Notes under the pieces: generated by a model
Database searches by the model: none
What the model saw: the letters and a program-made list of their open reading frames with translations, nothing else
What the model was told of the DNA's origin: nothing
Translations under genes and position numbers: made by a program
Part shown: piece by piece, positions 1 to 12,176 of the stretch
Layout of the letters: each line of letters starts with the position of its first letter
Position numbering within the stretch: the first letter of the stretch is position 1
Origin: Chamaecyparis obtusa
Lineage: Eukaryota; Streptophyta; Pinopsida; Cupressales; Cupressaceae
Assembly (NCBI GenBank): GCA_027943335.1
Contig: BSBK01006441.1
Span: forward strand, 645,501 to 709,500
Direction: 5' to 3'
DNA: 64,000 nt

Positions 1-1365
1 AATGATTTGTTCAGGCTTGTGATGTCTCCTTACATATTGTTCCAAAACAAGTTATGCTCTCTTTTCTTCTTGCTCTTCAGGTTCACCAACAAGATTGTTA
101 GATTTAGCTTATGAATGCTCAGCAACCTCATCCTGATACTTGGCAGCTTCCTCCTGTCGCTCGGCATGTTCTTCTTATCGTTCGGTATTGTCTCTCTGAT
201 GCTTGACATTACTAGCCCGAGACTCGACATCAGGTGCAAGTGTGTTACTTGCCTCTCCTTTTTCTACAGAAACAAAAGATCTATAATCTCCTGGTTCTTT
301 TTTGTTGTCAGCTTCATTTTTCTTTGCATATTCATCAACCTTGACATTTGCACTTTCCACAATTTTGTTAGTGTTAGAGTTCAAACACTTATAAGCTTTA
401 ATTTTTGTGGAATAACCTAGGAATATGCCCTCATCACTTTTAGCATCAAACTTTCTATTTCTATTGTCTTTTAGTATATAGCATTTGCTTCCAAAAATTC
501 TAAAGTACTTTACATTAGGTGCATACTCGTGCCATAACTCATAAGGTGTAATATTTGTACCTTTTTTTATCTGTACTCGGTTCAAGGTATAAACAATTGT
601 ACTTACAACTTCTCTCTAGTACTTTTGTGCAACATTCTTCTTGATCATTAGTGTTCTTGCATAATCCAGGATAGATCTGTTCCTTCTCTCTGCTATACCG
701 TTCTATGGAGGTGTTCTAGGTACAAAAATATATCTTCTAATGCCTTTATCATTGCAAAATAGATTGAATTCATTGGATATGAATCCTCCACCTCAGTCAG
801 ATCTCAAACACTTTAGGTTCTTTCCTGTTTCTTTTTCAACCTTAGCCAAATACCACTTAAAGAATTGAAAAGCATCAGATTTTTCTCTTAGAAACATTAC
901 AGTCATCATTCTGGTGTAATCATTAACAAAGAGAATAAAATATCTAGCACCACAATAGCTTTGTACACCCATCAGTCCAAAAAGGTCAGTATGAACCAAA
1001 TCTAAAGCATTTTCAGAAGTAAAAGTCTTGCTCTTGAAACTAGACTTTGTCATCTTATCCAACTGACATTGTTTGCACATTACATTCTCAAGTTTCTTCA
1101 ATCTAGGTAGTCCTCTCACTTTCTTCTTCTTACTAATTTCTACCAAATTATCAAAGTTAACATGACATAACCACTTATGCCATAACCATATATCATCAGA
1201 TTGTGAAATCAAACATGTTTCTTCATATAGGTCTAGATAGAACAAATTACCTCTTGTCTGTTCTCCACTTCCAATCAGTTCACCAGTAGCATCAAACATC
1301 TTAGCCTTTCTATGATGAAATTCCACTCGGTAACCAGTGCTATTAAGTTGTGCAACACTTAACAA
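1..1365 (-). pseudogene. Copia-A pre-integrase and integrase (broken, partial)
   Basis: Starts with the GAG-pre-integrase region NLLSVAQL, then the His-His-Cys-Cys zinc domain (WLWHKWLCHVNF, then MCKQCQLDKM). The first catalytic Asp is in VHTDLFG; the second, LRSD, is followed at once by a stop near 790. Reading continues through an NGIAERRN block that contains the catalytic Glu, then TPYELWHEYAPNVKYFRIFG and the GIFLGYS region typical of the copia integrase C-terminus (175-585). The enzyme would insert element cDNA into host DNA. VNDYTR replaces the usual VDDYSR. Stops and frame changes rule out function. RT is beyond the left edge. Confidence 0.9.
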
Positions 1366-1366
1366 A

Positions 1367-2638
1367 TTATAAGTTAAAACCTTCTACCCAATAGGAATTT
1401 TCACAAACTATCTTATCAGTTAGCTTAATCAGACCTTTACCCTTCACAGGACATGGTGCATCATTGCCAAATTTTACACTTCTACCTTTGTAATGATCTA
1501 AGGTATCAAACTTACTTTTATCACCAGTCATGTGGTGTGAACAACCATTGTCAATAATCCATTTATCATTTTTGTTCACATAGGATATCAGTGTAGTTTT
1601 CTCATCCTCATTAGATTCATCCTTCACAGCAACATATACTACTTCTATCTCAAAATAATCACTATTAGTGTCAGTTTCTTCTTCAGCTATGTAACAAGAT
1701 TTCTTACCTTTTCCTTTGTAGTCCTTGTACCTTTGGTAACCTCTGTCTTCTCTTTTATCTTTGTGCTTGCTATCTCTTTCTTCATCCTTATCATCCCTGT
1801 CAGGACATCTTGTAGCTATATGACCAACTTTATTACATGAGAAACATATGATAGGGAGTTTACCTTTATACTTGCCTTTTCCCCTTTTCAATCTTCTGGC
1901 CATAAGAGCTTCAAGATCCTCAAGTTCTTCATTAGATGTGTCACTTTCACTTTCACTCTCAGTAATGCATCTTTCCTTTTCTTTCTTTGACTTGTTCAGA
2001 GCCAATTGTGACTTAAAAGCAAATTCAACATTAGCAACAGTGAAATTATCAAAATTAGAAAGCTCAAAAGCAGTGAGCTTGCCAACAAGAATCTCTAGAG
2101 TAAGAGTATTATTAGGGTTACATCTAGATTCTTGAATTGCTAAAATTTTGATGGCATAAATAGGACGCAAAGTTCTCAAAATTTTTCCAATAACAGTCTC
2201 ATCATCAATAGTTCCATTGGCTCCCCTAATAGCATTTACAACTTCTTTTATTCTACCACAATATTGTGCAATATTCTCACCTTCTTACATTTTCATTTCA
2301 TCAAATTTACCTCTTAGGCTCTCATCTTTTGCTCTTAGTACATTTATGTCTCCACCATAGATGTTAGCAAGAGTGTCCCACATTTTCTTTGCATTTGTGC
2401 AATCTTTGATGTCTTCAAATTCTGGATAGCTTAGGACAGATGCAATATCCAACATTGCTTGGTTGTGCTCTTGTTTAGCTCTCATCTCCTCAGCAGTCAG
2501 AGGTGCAATAGGTGTGACATAGTCATGCTCAATATAATACTTTGTTGAGTCACCAATACCAGCTAGGTGTAGCTTCATCAAACTCTACCATGCAGGGAAG
2601 TTCTCCTTATTCAGCTTTGTTACCTCCTTCTTATACAT
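1367..2638 (-). pseudogene. Copia-A gag and protease (broken)
   Basis: Structural Gag followed by the aspartic protease. The probable start is the ATG at 2638, because Copia-C begins with a matching MYRREV-type peptide. The capsid part carries the family pattern MWDTLANIYGGD. In-frame stops lie near 2590 and 2285. A CCHC zinc knuckle (CFSCNKVGHIATRC, around 1800-1840) would bind genomic RNA. Downstream comes the protease signature WIIDNGCSHHMT (around 1520-1560). The family has D-S-G or D-T-G at the active site, as Copia-C does, but here Ser is Asn. Frame is lost near 1367, just before the NLLSVAQL motif. The whole reads as one decayed polyprotein. Confidence 0.9.
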
Positions 2639-2690
2639 CCCGATCATTTGCTTCAAGTACCTTTAAACTTGTTCTCTGTAAGCACCAACA

Positions 2691-2702
2691 GCTCTGATAC
2701 CA
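2691..2702 (-). other. Copia-A primer-binding site
   Basis: On the minus strand this reads TGGTATCAGAGC, the classic copia primer-binding site complementary to the 3' end of initiator methionine tRNA. It lies 2 bp inside the LTR end and fixes the LTR boundary at 2705. Confidence 0.95.
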
Positions 2703-2704
2703 AT

Positions 2705-4181
2705 TGTTAATATGATTTAGAACAACAAAGAGGGGGGGTGAATCAGTTGTTTTGAGGTCCAGATGTATAAAATAAACTTTCAAACTCTTCTACAAATCAG
2801 ATCTAACAACCAACAGCTATTCAGTCATTACTGAATACATAACATAAACATATAACATTACAGTCCACTTTCTAGTAGTATTAAACTTGAAAAACATAGA
2901 AATGTTCAAACCAAAACATTCACACAAGTATTAACACCAGGATTTATAATGGAAACCCAATTTGGGAAAAACCACTTTGTAACATGTTACTGATATTTTC
3001 ACTCTTCTGAAGTGAGCTCTGTGAAAAGCCAACCATATCAAAGGTTACAAACACACTGTTAGGTGCGACTCGGTTAAAGAATTTTAACCACCCTGTTAGG
3101 AGTGCGCCTTGTTATAGGACTTACATGCATTCCATTAGAATGCAACCTTGTTCAAATGATTTATACAAATGACTATTAGGTCAACCTTTGTTAAAAGGAT
3201 TTTGACTGATACAATGATTAGAAAGTAATAGTAATATTGATCTGAAAACATACAACTCATTTTGCAAATAACAGATCCAATTATGTACACATATGTTGGC
3301 TTACTGACTATGATCCATTTCCATCTCCATTACTGATTTTCTCAAAAATCCCTTCAAGCAATCACAACTCCTTCTCCTTCATCATTTTCTGCTTATATAA
3401 TCAATCACAACAACTCCAACATTCTCTCTTCTCAACCTTGCTTAGGTTTCCTTAATACTTCCTCAATTAGGTCAATACAATCTTTTGTCGCTTAATCTCT
3501 TCTGTAGATCATAGGGTTAGGTCAAATTCATCGAATCTTTCCAACTTTATGTTCTTCATCCATCCTTCTAAAATCATCTCAAATCTCTTAATAGATTTAC
3601 AATAAAACATTTTATAGTGCATTAAATACTTCCATAGAATCAATAAATAAAGTCAACATGTTTTACATAATCCAAGAATTCAACTATGTCGGCTAGGAAT
3701 CTAAATTCTTCCTCAAATGTAAATTACTAATGCTCGATCAATACTGTGTTCAACTCCTCAGTCACCACTGGAAAGCTCGGTCACCACTAAAACTATTTCC
3801 TCAGCTAATACTGTCTTCCTCGACAATTACTTGATGTTCGGTCAACACTAAATTTACTCAGCATATACTGGTTCGGTTGATACTAACATCACTCAGCTTA
3901 AACTAGATTTCTTCACTTTTGCTTGGTTAAGCCTACTTGTTTAGTCTTACTTCTTACTTAGATAAGAAAAACATTATCTTATCAGTGTGCCATATAATCA
4001 AGTACCCATTGAAGTATCCAAGATAGCTCAACCTTTCCTTAGGTGCTATTGTTATCAACCTTGCCCACATCCTTCTCAACAATCAAATAGATATAGTACT
4101 TTCTTAAATAGAAACAGTCTTACCAGTTAAGGTTTGACATCAATGATAGTACAATAATTGCTTCAATTACAGTTTCCAACA
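2705..4181 (-). repeat. Copia-A 5' LTR (1477 bp)
   Basis: On the plus strand it begins TGTTAATATG and ends TTTCCAACA, giving the TG...CA ends of an LTR. The inner edge is set by the primer-binding site. A stretch around 2940-3120 with spaced ACTGTTAGG and CCTGTTAGG repeats matches the same region of the Copia-C right LTR (about 51060-51300), showing the families are related. No TATA box is obvious to me. Confidence 0.88.
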
Positions 4182-4740
4182 ATCATATCTAGGTATTAAA
4201 GGTTTTGATTGCGTAGTATTTGTAGGTGTACTACAAAAAATGAATATTGAATACCCAAAAAAGACTTGCCATCCTAGCCCAAGATGAAGACAACTTAGGT
4301 GCAGACAAACCATGATTACATTGATTACAAAAAATGATCTTATTAGATGAATTTCCAAATAGATGGGTAAAGCAAACCTAATTATGGTTTTTAATGCATC
4401 ATATAATAAACTGGTGGCAACTAATACATGATATAATAAAACATAGTGCATTTTGTATATGTATGTATGTATATTTGTATATGTGTGTGTATGTGTATAT
4501 GTGTGTGTGTGTGTGTGTAATTAAATTACACTTTCAAAAAACATAAAATATTCCTTTTGAATCAAGAGCCTATTACATTAACTACAAATAATGATATCAT
4601 AAGATGGCTTTGCAAAGGCTCGGGTAAACCAAAGCTAACCATGGTTGCTAGTGTATGCTATAATAAATTGGTATGGCTACTAGTGCATGATATAATAAAC
4701 TAGTGGAAACTAATACATGATATAATAACATCTAGTGCAT

Positions 4741-4819
<79 letters not shown>

Positions 4820-5720
4820 ATGCATAAATATGTATATATACATACATACATACATGTGCATGTGTGTATAATTAAATTACACTTTCAAAAAATATAAATA
4901 TCCCATTCAAACTGAAACCCTTATATAAACTCAATAAATAAACACAAACGCAAACATAAATGCATGTTTATGTAATCGAAATGAAGTGAATCATATTAGA
5001 CAATATCATTAGATTTGAACCTTGCATATTTTGAGGATTCTATCTGATGATTGGCCTATAAATAATTACTGACACAATATAGGGTTACTATAATGGACAT
5101 GGTGTAGCTAACTTGTGTGACCTCGTTCCCTTCATCTCCTTGCCAGGTAAAACAAGGATAACCATGGTTGGTAATGCATGATGTAATAGATTGATGGAAA
5201 CTAATGCATGATATAATAAAGTATAGTGCATTCAACACAATGAACATTAAACACTAGGTTGAAAACAAACATGCAATACAAATTGTTAGGGCATTAATGG
5301 CAGACAAATTGTAAGCCATCCGAAAAAGATGTTTGTCATCTGGGTTTTCTGGTGTGTGAAAGTGCTTGTTATGTTGTGTTGCGGTGCCAAGGGGGTTGTT
5401 AGGTTTTGGCACTAGAGGAGGAAAGTTGATTAATTAGTTTGCAATGAATGGGATTTCATGTTGTGTTCGCCTTGGGTTGGGATGGCAAGACTTTTTTGGG
5501 TTTTTCGGTATGCATTTTTTGTATTTGCAAACAATCCTTTATTAGATGCCTTTTCAAAGGGCTACTAAAAATAAGGTTAACCATGGTTGGTAATGCATGG
5601 TGTAATAAATTATTGGTAACTAATGCATGATATATTAAAGTCTAGTGCATTTAACACTATTAACATTAAAGTCTAGGTTAAAAATGAACATCAAATATAA
5701 ATTCATAACAATTATGCTCC
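4182..5720. repeat. Old repeat family: four diverged copies of a ~75-bp module
   Basis: A module of the form AACCATGGTTGGTAATGCAT, then a TGATATAATAAA stretch, then TCTAGTGCATT recurs at about 4377-4450, 4630-4742, 5155-5232 and 5570-5652, roughly 250-500 bp apart, with microsatellite DNA between. A block at about 4230-4290 is repeated in inverted orientation at about 5460-5515 (shared core GGATGGCAAG, then CTTTTTTGGGT). No coding potential recognised. It could be the remains of a non-autonomous transposon, but I cannot define its ends. Confidence 0.6.
4741..4818. repeat. (CA)14 followed directly by (TG)25
   Basis: Twenty-eight bases of CA repeat are followed without spacer by fifty bases of TG repeat. 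Because TG is the complement of CA, the junction is a perfect palindrome that can fold into a hairpin of up to 28 bp. Confidence 0.97.
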
Positions 5721-7149
5721 ACTTTATTGGTTATTTTCTTTTAGATCAGGATTGTGTGTGTGTGTGTATTGTTGAATTGTAACTATAATATGTATGTATG
5801 TATGTATGTATGTATGAATATTATGGTTTGAATAGAAATATTAAATTCAAATCTATAACCATTATGCCCCACTCTATTGGTAAATATCTATATGTAGACA
5901 TAGATGAGGGAAAAAATACGTGATGGATATATATGTTTAGATAGCTATGTATCCAAATATACACTCAATAGAGTCTGGTTATTTTATTATTATTCCTTAT
6001 ATTTGTATTCTATAATGTTTGCTTTGATGAACTAAGGAAAAAAGAGATTAATCATCTCTCTTATTTTTTCATAGAAGTTTTCTTCTTCCACCCAAAACAT
6101 AATTTGCCACTTGTAGAGAACATTAAACATTATGTCATCTAAATTGAGCTCTTGCAATGATTTGCAACAACTTGCTGCAAATAATATGGCAAGCTCAAAT
6201 TTTGCCTTCTATTGGTTGTTGTAGTAGCCATATGTATATTCGTTCTTCTTTACCGATTTGAAAAAAATTGTGTGTATGTATATGTGTTCCCATCGATAGA
6301 TATGTGTGAATCTTTCCTACAACATGTTTATGCATTTGCATATGAAAATACAATGTACATACATATATATATATATTATTCGTAATATGTTCATGTATCT
6401 ACATGTATTTATACATATACATATACATATATTATGCCTTTGCGTGCAAATATGCACACAAGTAAAGTGATGGAGAGTTTCGTGTTTATTTATCGCTATA
6501 ATTGTTTATGCAACTACATATATAAATGCATGTATATCTATAGTGTCCATGTATACATTTTTAGCTACATGATGTTCTCTTTGTAGGATGTTGAGACATA
6601 AATACAACCGACTTCAAATGCAATATGTTGTATAAATGTTGGAGATGATGTGTCTTCTCCAACACTCTAGATCTTGTCCTTTCAAAAACTTGGTAGTGAT
6701 CAAAGTGAGATTGAATGACACAAGATAGTGTTGTTTGATGCCACACATATGCAATTAGGCATTGTACTACCAAATTACTATGATCTATTTTGTTCAAGGC
6801 ATTAAAGATAAGTTTGATAGTGTTGCTAATTACAACCTATGTCTGTAGGAATGTTTGGGCCTCAAGGTAGCATACAATATATATGTTTTTTATTTGATTA
6901 CTAATGTTGGATGTTTATTTTCATTCCATGTGCAGCATTGAATTTTATGTTTTGCTCCTTTCACAGGGCTATAATAATATTCAGCTTAGAAATCAAAAGC
7001 ACAAACTCTGTGTTACTTGGGATACCTATATACCTCTTTCAAGAACAAGAGAAACAAATATTGAAGCGAGGCAGGCCTCACCCCCCACCTCCCCCAGTTA
7101 ATTGTTCCCTTAAATTTGGCTTACACTTGCCTCTACAACTTGAAAATCC
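5721..7149. other. AT-rich spacer with short microsatellites
   Basis: Contains short TG and TATG runs (about 5755-5770, 5790-5815), TA/CA runs (about 6355-6440) and no coding similarity I can recognise. It leads into the RPA1-like pseudogene. Confidence 0.6.
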
Positions 7150-8455
7150 TAACAATATGAACCCTATAAAGGCGTTGAACCTTTTCCAAAACAAATGGAC
7201 AATTAAAGGTCGTGTTACAAGCAAGAGAAAAATGCATCAGTTCAATACATCAAATAGAAAAGGGCAAGTATTTAGCTTTGGCATCATAGATGTAGAAGTA
7301 ACTGAAGTTGGGATAACTTGTTTTAAGGATATAGTATAATTGCATTATGTTGGAGTTGAAGTAGGGGCATCATAGTGTATCTCAAAGTATTATGTTAAAG
7401 AGGCAAACATCAAATTCAACAAGTTAAACAACCATTTAGAGATAATATTGGATGAAATGTCAATACTAAGCGATGTGATCTTGCTATATTTGAAAAAGGC
7501 AACACCCTTATGTCCATGCCTCTTAATAAAATCAAAAATTATAACAACAATTCTTTAGTTGATTTGATTGGTGTTGTTATCATTGTTAAAGAGATATCGG
7601 TAGTGCGAAGAAAAAGATAGAAGTGAGGTCAATCGGAGAATCCTAATAATAAATGACATGCCTACTTTTCCTATTGATGTGAAATTGTGGGGTGCATTAT
7701 GCAAAACAATGGGTGAAGAATTGAAAAAAATGTATGTCTCAAAAATACTTGTGGTGCTTGTTTTAGAAATGGGTGTGTTGATTACTTCAATGGAAAAGTA
7801 GTCAATACAAAAATAACAACCATATTGAATATTAGTCCTACCACCCCTAAGGCAAAGGCCCTTATGTGAAGAGGATAAATCCATACTGAAGTGTTTTCCT
7901 CATCATCAAATCCTAGTCAACTTAACACACCATATAGTAGAATGACTATTGCATATGTCCTTGTATGTACTAGTGTGATGTTAGAGATTATTCAAACCAC
8001 AATTAGAGCTTTTGTAAAATGTATTAAAATTGAATCATTCTCTTATCCAACTTCTCCTTTACAGATCAATGGTAAGGAATGTAACAAACAAGGTGACAAT
8101 ATTTGGTTTTTTCCCAAATGTCAAGAACAACTAGAAAGATACAATTATAGGTATTTTCTACAATTGAAACTTCAAGATCACACATGCAGTCTCTGGGTTG
8201 TTTCTTTCAATGAGGTTTCTACATCTCTATTGCAGATGCCTACAAAAATCCTTGAAATGTTGAAATACGAGGGTGATTCAGACAAAACACCTTAGGCTAT
8301 CATAAATGGTCTTAGTTATACTTACTACGTCTTTACCCTTACGATAACTACTAAAATGTACAATTCACAAAGCAAGTTGAAAGCAAGCATCAACAAAGTT
8401 TCCAAAATTGAATTTGAGATTGAGTCCAAGTTTTTTCTTGAAGAGATTTCTTAAA
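7150..8455 (+). pseudogene. RPA1-like (RPA70) single-stranded DNA-binding protein, broken
   Basis: Fragments in all three plus frames line up in order with the large subunit of replication protein A. DBD-A: MNPIKALNLFQNKWTIKGRV from about 7158. DBD-B: about 7555-7860, with LVDLIGVV, then RRILIINDM, DVKLWGALC and DYFNGKVVNTKI. DBD-C: about 7960-8290, with SYPTSPLQINGKECNK, YNYRYFLQLKLQDHT and LWVVSFNE. The C-terminal dimerisation region: FEIESKFFLEEIS, to about 8455. In the family DBD-C holds a Cys4 zinc site; here several Cys are lost. RPA coats single-stranded DNA in replication. Plant Helitrons often carry RPA1-like genes, and a Helitron Rep fragment lies on the same strand once Tat-1 is removed. 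No introns are evident. Alternatives are a processed host pseudogene or a captured fragment. Confidence 0.85.
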
Positions 8456-10078
8456 TGACTACTACTACATAACTTCATTTGCAATTGATGATGGATCATT
8501 TGGCATTAGTTTGAAAAGATACATATAGATCACTTGTTAGTTTTTGTTTTTGTATCATTTATAAACATAGCTTAGTTAGGGGAGCTCAAAATTACAATAC
8601 TTAAAACACTATTTTTTTTATCTACAGTTATGTGTTGCAAATTTGGCAAGCCTTCGATATTTAATGATTTTTGTGGTTGTCACTAGCGGTTAGATTTATT
8701 TTAACCTTTAGTATTTGGGATCATATATAACTATTCTTTTATGTGCAATTCTCAAGAGTTATATATAGATGTCATCATTGTCATATGTAACTACATATGT
8801 ATTTTTGTTTTACCAACATAAATATAATAGTTCATTTCTTTGTTAATTTGAAAGCCAAATTATCATGTTCATATTGAAATTTGAATAGTTGTGTATCTAA
8901 AATTTTCCTGGTTGCTATTGTTGATTTTAATTGTATGTATCATTTTGTTGCAAGTTATGTGCTTTACAATATATCTATAGTTTTGTATGTTGCAAATATA
9001 TAGTTATCATTTCAAGTGATTTTTTGAAAGTTTGATGTGAACAATTTCCTTTTCATTTGTATGTATATATTTAAATTGTTGTCCCTAGTTAATATATAGT
9101 TGTTGTTGCTGTATGTAACTATACATGTATTTCTTTTCTCACTGCATAAATATAAAAGTTCATTTCTATGTTAATTTGAAAGCCAAATACCGCTAACATC
9201 ATTACCTAATTATTTTTGTCTAAACAACATTACCTAGGTGATATTAGTAGCCAGTTCTAAGTTGAGCATGTCTATTATTTATTTTAGGTCGGTGTGGATT
9301 TTTCCAACATGTTTGTGAAATGAAATAAGTGATCCAAATAGTATCCATGAAAAGCTTTATTATAATTATAAGCCCTTAAAATATTGTGAAGCATAAAATC
9401 TAATTGGCACAAATAGAATTATTGTACAAGTAGTCATATTCCTTCCTCTTTTGAGGTTTCATGCATGGTGTTTTCAATGCTCCTCTTACCAAGAACTTGA
9501 TTTTTTCGCTTTTGCACTTTGACAAAATAGTAAACAAATAATTCTTACACATGGGATTCTTGAAAATTAGGTAAAAATTGTATTACTATTGTCTAAAACT
9601 ATATATGCATCTTTGTTCGCTCAATTACATTTATACATGTAGTATTATGTTGTTGTTTTTGCAAGGCTTCAATATTTATCATGTTTATGATTCAATTTGT
9701 TGTATGAATTTTTATATATCATGTTGCTAGAAGTTTTATGTGCTCTATTATATTTGTCCTATTGTATGCTAGAAAAATGTATAATTATGCTTACAATTAG
9801 GATTGTTGAAAGTTATGTATAGATGCCATTATTTTTGTCTCCATAGCTTTTCATAACTAAACCATGGTTTTATTTTGGAAGAAAAGAAACAATGAAGTTG
9901 CCCCCCAAAAAATTTGTCAACAAACACCAAAGCACTGTTAAGAAGCTCATAGCAACTTACAAGGAAAACCAATACAATACAAACTAGAGGAGAGGAATAC
10001 AAAATGTTCATACACATAGGAAAACTGAGAACATGTTTTTCAATGATAACTATTTGGAAAACACTTCAAGTGTTTGTG
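8456..10078. repeat. AT-rich DNA with three diverged repeat copies
   Basis: A segment with a TATGTAACTA core followed by TTAATTTGAAAGCCAAAT occurs at about 8758-8865 and again at about 9088-9190. Parts recur about 1 kb later: a GGCAAGCCTTCGATATTTA block at 8640 compares with GCAAGGCTTCAATATTTA at 9661. No protein similarity recognised. The last 5 bp before Tat-1, 10079-10083, are its left target duplication. Confidence 0.55.
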
Positions 10079-10083
10079 GTAGA

Positions 10084-10968
10084 TGTAATCACTGAAAATT
10101 GGACAAGATCATTTAAGTGAGAAATCAAGGCAAAAATCAATACAATTAAATGCAATCAAATCAAATCAAATCAAATCAAAGATAAATTTCAATTGAACCT
10201 TAATCCAAATTTAATTGAAAATCAAAAGCCATTAAATTGATTTAAACCTAATAAAACATGATTAATCAATAAATTGTACAATTAATCTAATTAATTGTAT
10301 AGTTCAAATTAAATCAAATCAACCCATTCAAGGGGTACACATGGCTAAACAAATTAAATAAATTTAATTAATTAATTCCTATTTTCTCTTAACCACCAAA
10401 TGGGAGGAAAATCAATCAAGCAATAGGAATTTTGTACCAAGCTCACATGGATCAAGCCTAAATTGAATCTCACTCACTCACTTGGAGGATGCATCTTGTC
10501 CGCTCATTTTGTCCTCTTGTCCCAAGCTTTGAGGACAAAATATTTAAATGGTCTCCAAAGGTGGAACCATGGACTTAACTCAAACTTAATCATGATCAAC
10601 TCAACTAAACCATTACCCTTGCCAAAATCTATAAAAGCAAGGCATAATTGAAACAATAATCATCCACAAAATCTGAGAATAGCATCAAACCTCTTGCAAT
10701 TTATAGCTAGAAAGGCAAATTTAGAGTTAATTAAGCTTGAATTCACTTTGGAATTGAACTATTAGCTTTGTTTATCATTCATTCTCATTTTAGGACTGTC
10801 ACTAAAGGAAGCTTGCTGAGAGCTTTGCATTAGCATCCCTAAATAGAGATCCATAGAGTGCTTAATTGTTCTTTATTTGTTAAAATAGCTTATTCTTTGT
10901 GGTAATTTAGTTATTTTATTTATTTATTTTCAATAATAACCCTATGAAGGTACTTTTTCTAGTACACA
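10084..10968 (+). repeat. Tat-1 5' LTR (885 bp)
   Basis: Begins TGTAATCACTGAAAATTGG and ends AGTACACA. It contains a five-fold AAATC run near 10155 and a TATA box at 10630. It matches the 3' LTR over its full length. The start also resembles the Tat-2 LTR start (TGTAATCACCTAAAACTGG), showing the two families share an ancestor. Confidence 0.95.
10630..10637 (+). promoter_or_regulatory. TATA box in Tat-1 5' LTR
   Basis: TATAAAAG, in the same position in the 3' LTR (29936-29943) and with a counterpart in the Tat-2 LTR (52784). The transcript start, and so the U3/R boundary, would be expected about 30 bp downstream. Confidence 0.75.
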
Positions 10969-10971
10969 AAA

Positions 10972-10989
10972 TGGCACCCACTATGGGGC
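10972..10989 (+). other. Tat-1 primer-binding site
   Basis: TGGCACCCACTATGGGGC, 3 bp after the LTR end, nearly identical to the Tat-2 site at 53299. It resembles the TGGCGCCCACCGTGGGGC type found in Tat-lineage elements. I did not assign the priming tRNA. Confidence 0.8.
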
Positions 10990-11089
10990 ATTAGGCCTCA
11001 TTCTTTCAAAAATTCAGAAAATTGCAGGTTTCTAGGATTTTCCTTATTTAACTCTCTGTTTTGCAGATTTAACAGTGTGTTTGATACTT

Positions 11090-11420
11090 TCTCCAACGCG
11101 TTTAACAGTTTCTCCATCGCTTTTGAGGTCTGACACAACACTTCTATGACAAAGTTTTGCGTCGTTACAGGGAGTTTCAATGCTTTTGATTTCTTCTAGC
11201 TTTTGTCTTATTTCTTTCAGCGCTTTTCCCTGACTCACCAGCGCATTTGAATAATTCTCCAGTGATTTTAAGATTTGTTTAACGCCTTTGCTAAGTTTTT
11301 TAGTGCTTTTAAGCTCTATTTCAATGCTTTTAAATATCTCTGTAGCGCTTTTAAACCGATCCATAGCGTGTTTAAGCATTTAAATAGTGCTTTCAATAGA
11401 TTCTATAGCACGTTTGATTA
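11090..11420 (+). repeat. Tat-1 leader array: ~20-bp period, GCGCTTTT motif
   Basis: A degenerate motif of the form TAGCGCTTTTAA recurs about every 20-21 bp from about 11240 to 11407, with looser copies back to 11095. Clear copies are near 11240, 11261, 11280, 11300, 11324, 11344, 11364, 11386 and 11407. The intervening bases vary. On the minus strand it reads as a Lys/Ser-rich pseudo-heptad frame, which I take to be a by-product of the period. A reverse-complement array lies at 28255-28600. Confidence 0.8.
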
Positions 11421-11970
11421 AATTAAAAATTGACATAATTTAACTTGCGGGAAATGATTTCTCTGTGTCTACAAGATGACTGGTCATAAAAGAATAAAAA
11501 AATTAGAGACCAGATTTAATCACGAAGGGAAAGCTTTGACAAAGAGGATCAAGGAGGAGAATATTGCACACATCAAGTTGGTTTTGGAGAATTCTTAGCA
11601 AGAAAATGAGGTATATGAACAATACTTGAAAGTTGTAGAAGCATATAAATCAAAGTTCATATCATTAAATTGGATTTACTTGCCTTAGTTAATTTTTGTC
11701 AAAATTCAATAAATAAGGCTTAAATTCAAAGTTATTCTTATTTTCTTTATTTTGGCTAGTTGTGTTGACTAACTTGTTGGAGGAGAAGCAAATGGAAACA
11801 AATGATTGCCACTAGGTAAGCATAAAAATGGAAAATTCATCAAAAATGCCCCTAGCCTTAGCTAGCTTCGAAACAAGGTAAGCCTAAAACTTGGTCAATT
11901 TTTGCTTAAATTGTGGCTTTGTCAATTTCAAAATCTAGTAATTAAAGAAACCTATTATTGTTTGAGGGAT

Positions 11971-12028
11971 TTGATACTAGGCCTATGCTCTTCACTTTCT
12001 AAGTGAATCAAAATGCCAAAAATATCAA
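11971..12028 (+). other. Leader structured motif, copy A
   Basis: Can fold as an outer stem TTGATA with TATCAA, an inner stem GGC with GCC, an asymmetric internal loop with TATGCTC on the 5' side and TCAAAAT on the 3' side, and an apical hairpin TTCACTT with AAGTGAA around a TCT loop (11991-12007). Four other copies share the loop sequence and architecture but not the stem sequences. Confidence 0.7.
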
Positions 12029-12176
12029 GTTCCTTGATTAAAAGAAAGGCTAAGTAAATCAAGCACTAAATTTGAACAACCCCTTATTTGTGGAAAAGAG
12101 TAGAAATACTCGATTCCCATTAGTTAGTGGGTTTGGTAATTGAACCTTGTTAAAAGTGTTTTGGAATTGAGAAATG

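Larger units (their letters stand above)
1..4181 (-). mobile_element. Copia-A: Ty1/copia retrotransposon, 5' half, cut by window edge
   Basis: Minus-strand Ty1/copia element. Read right to left it has a 5' LTR (4181 to 2705), a primer-binding site (2702 to 2691), gag, protease, the pre-integrase zinc region and integrase; RT, RNase H and the 3' LTR would lie left of position 1. The gag-protease-integrase order defines copia. LTR ends are TGTTGGAAAC and CATATTAACA in element sense. The 5 bp outside the LTR are ATCAT (4182-4186), but the partner target duplication is out of view. LTR and proteins resemble Copia-C, so the two are related families. It is not intact: gag has two in-frame stops and pol has frameshifts and stops. 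Confidence 0.93.

Noticed and set aside
11044..11379. Minus-strand open frame with Lys/Ser heptad-like peptide
   Set aside because: It is a by-product of the ~20-bp-period leader array and runs antisense to gag-pol; no start context or family match.
11090..11420. CRISPR-like spacing of short repeats
   Set aside because: Units are degenerate, with no constant repeat or unique spacers, in a plant retrotransposon leader.
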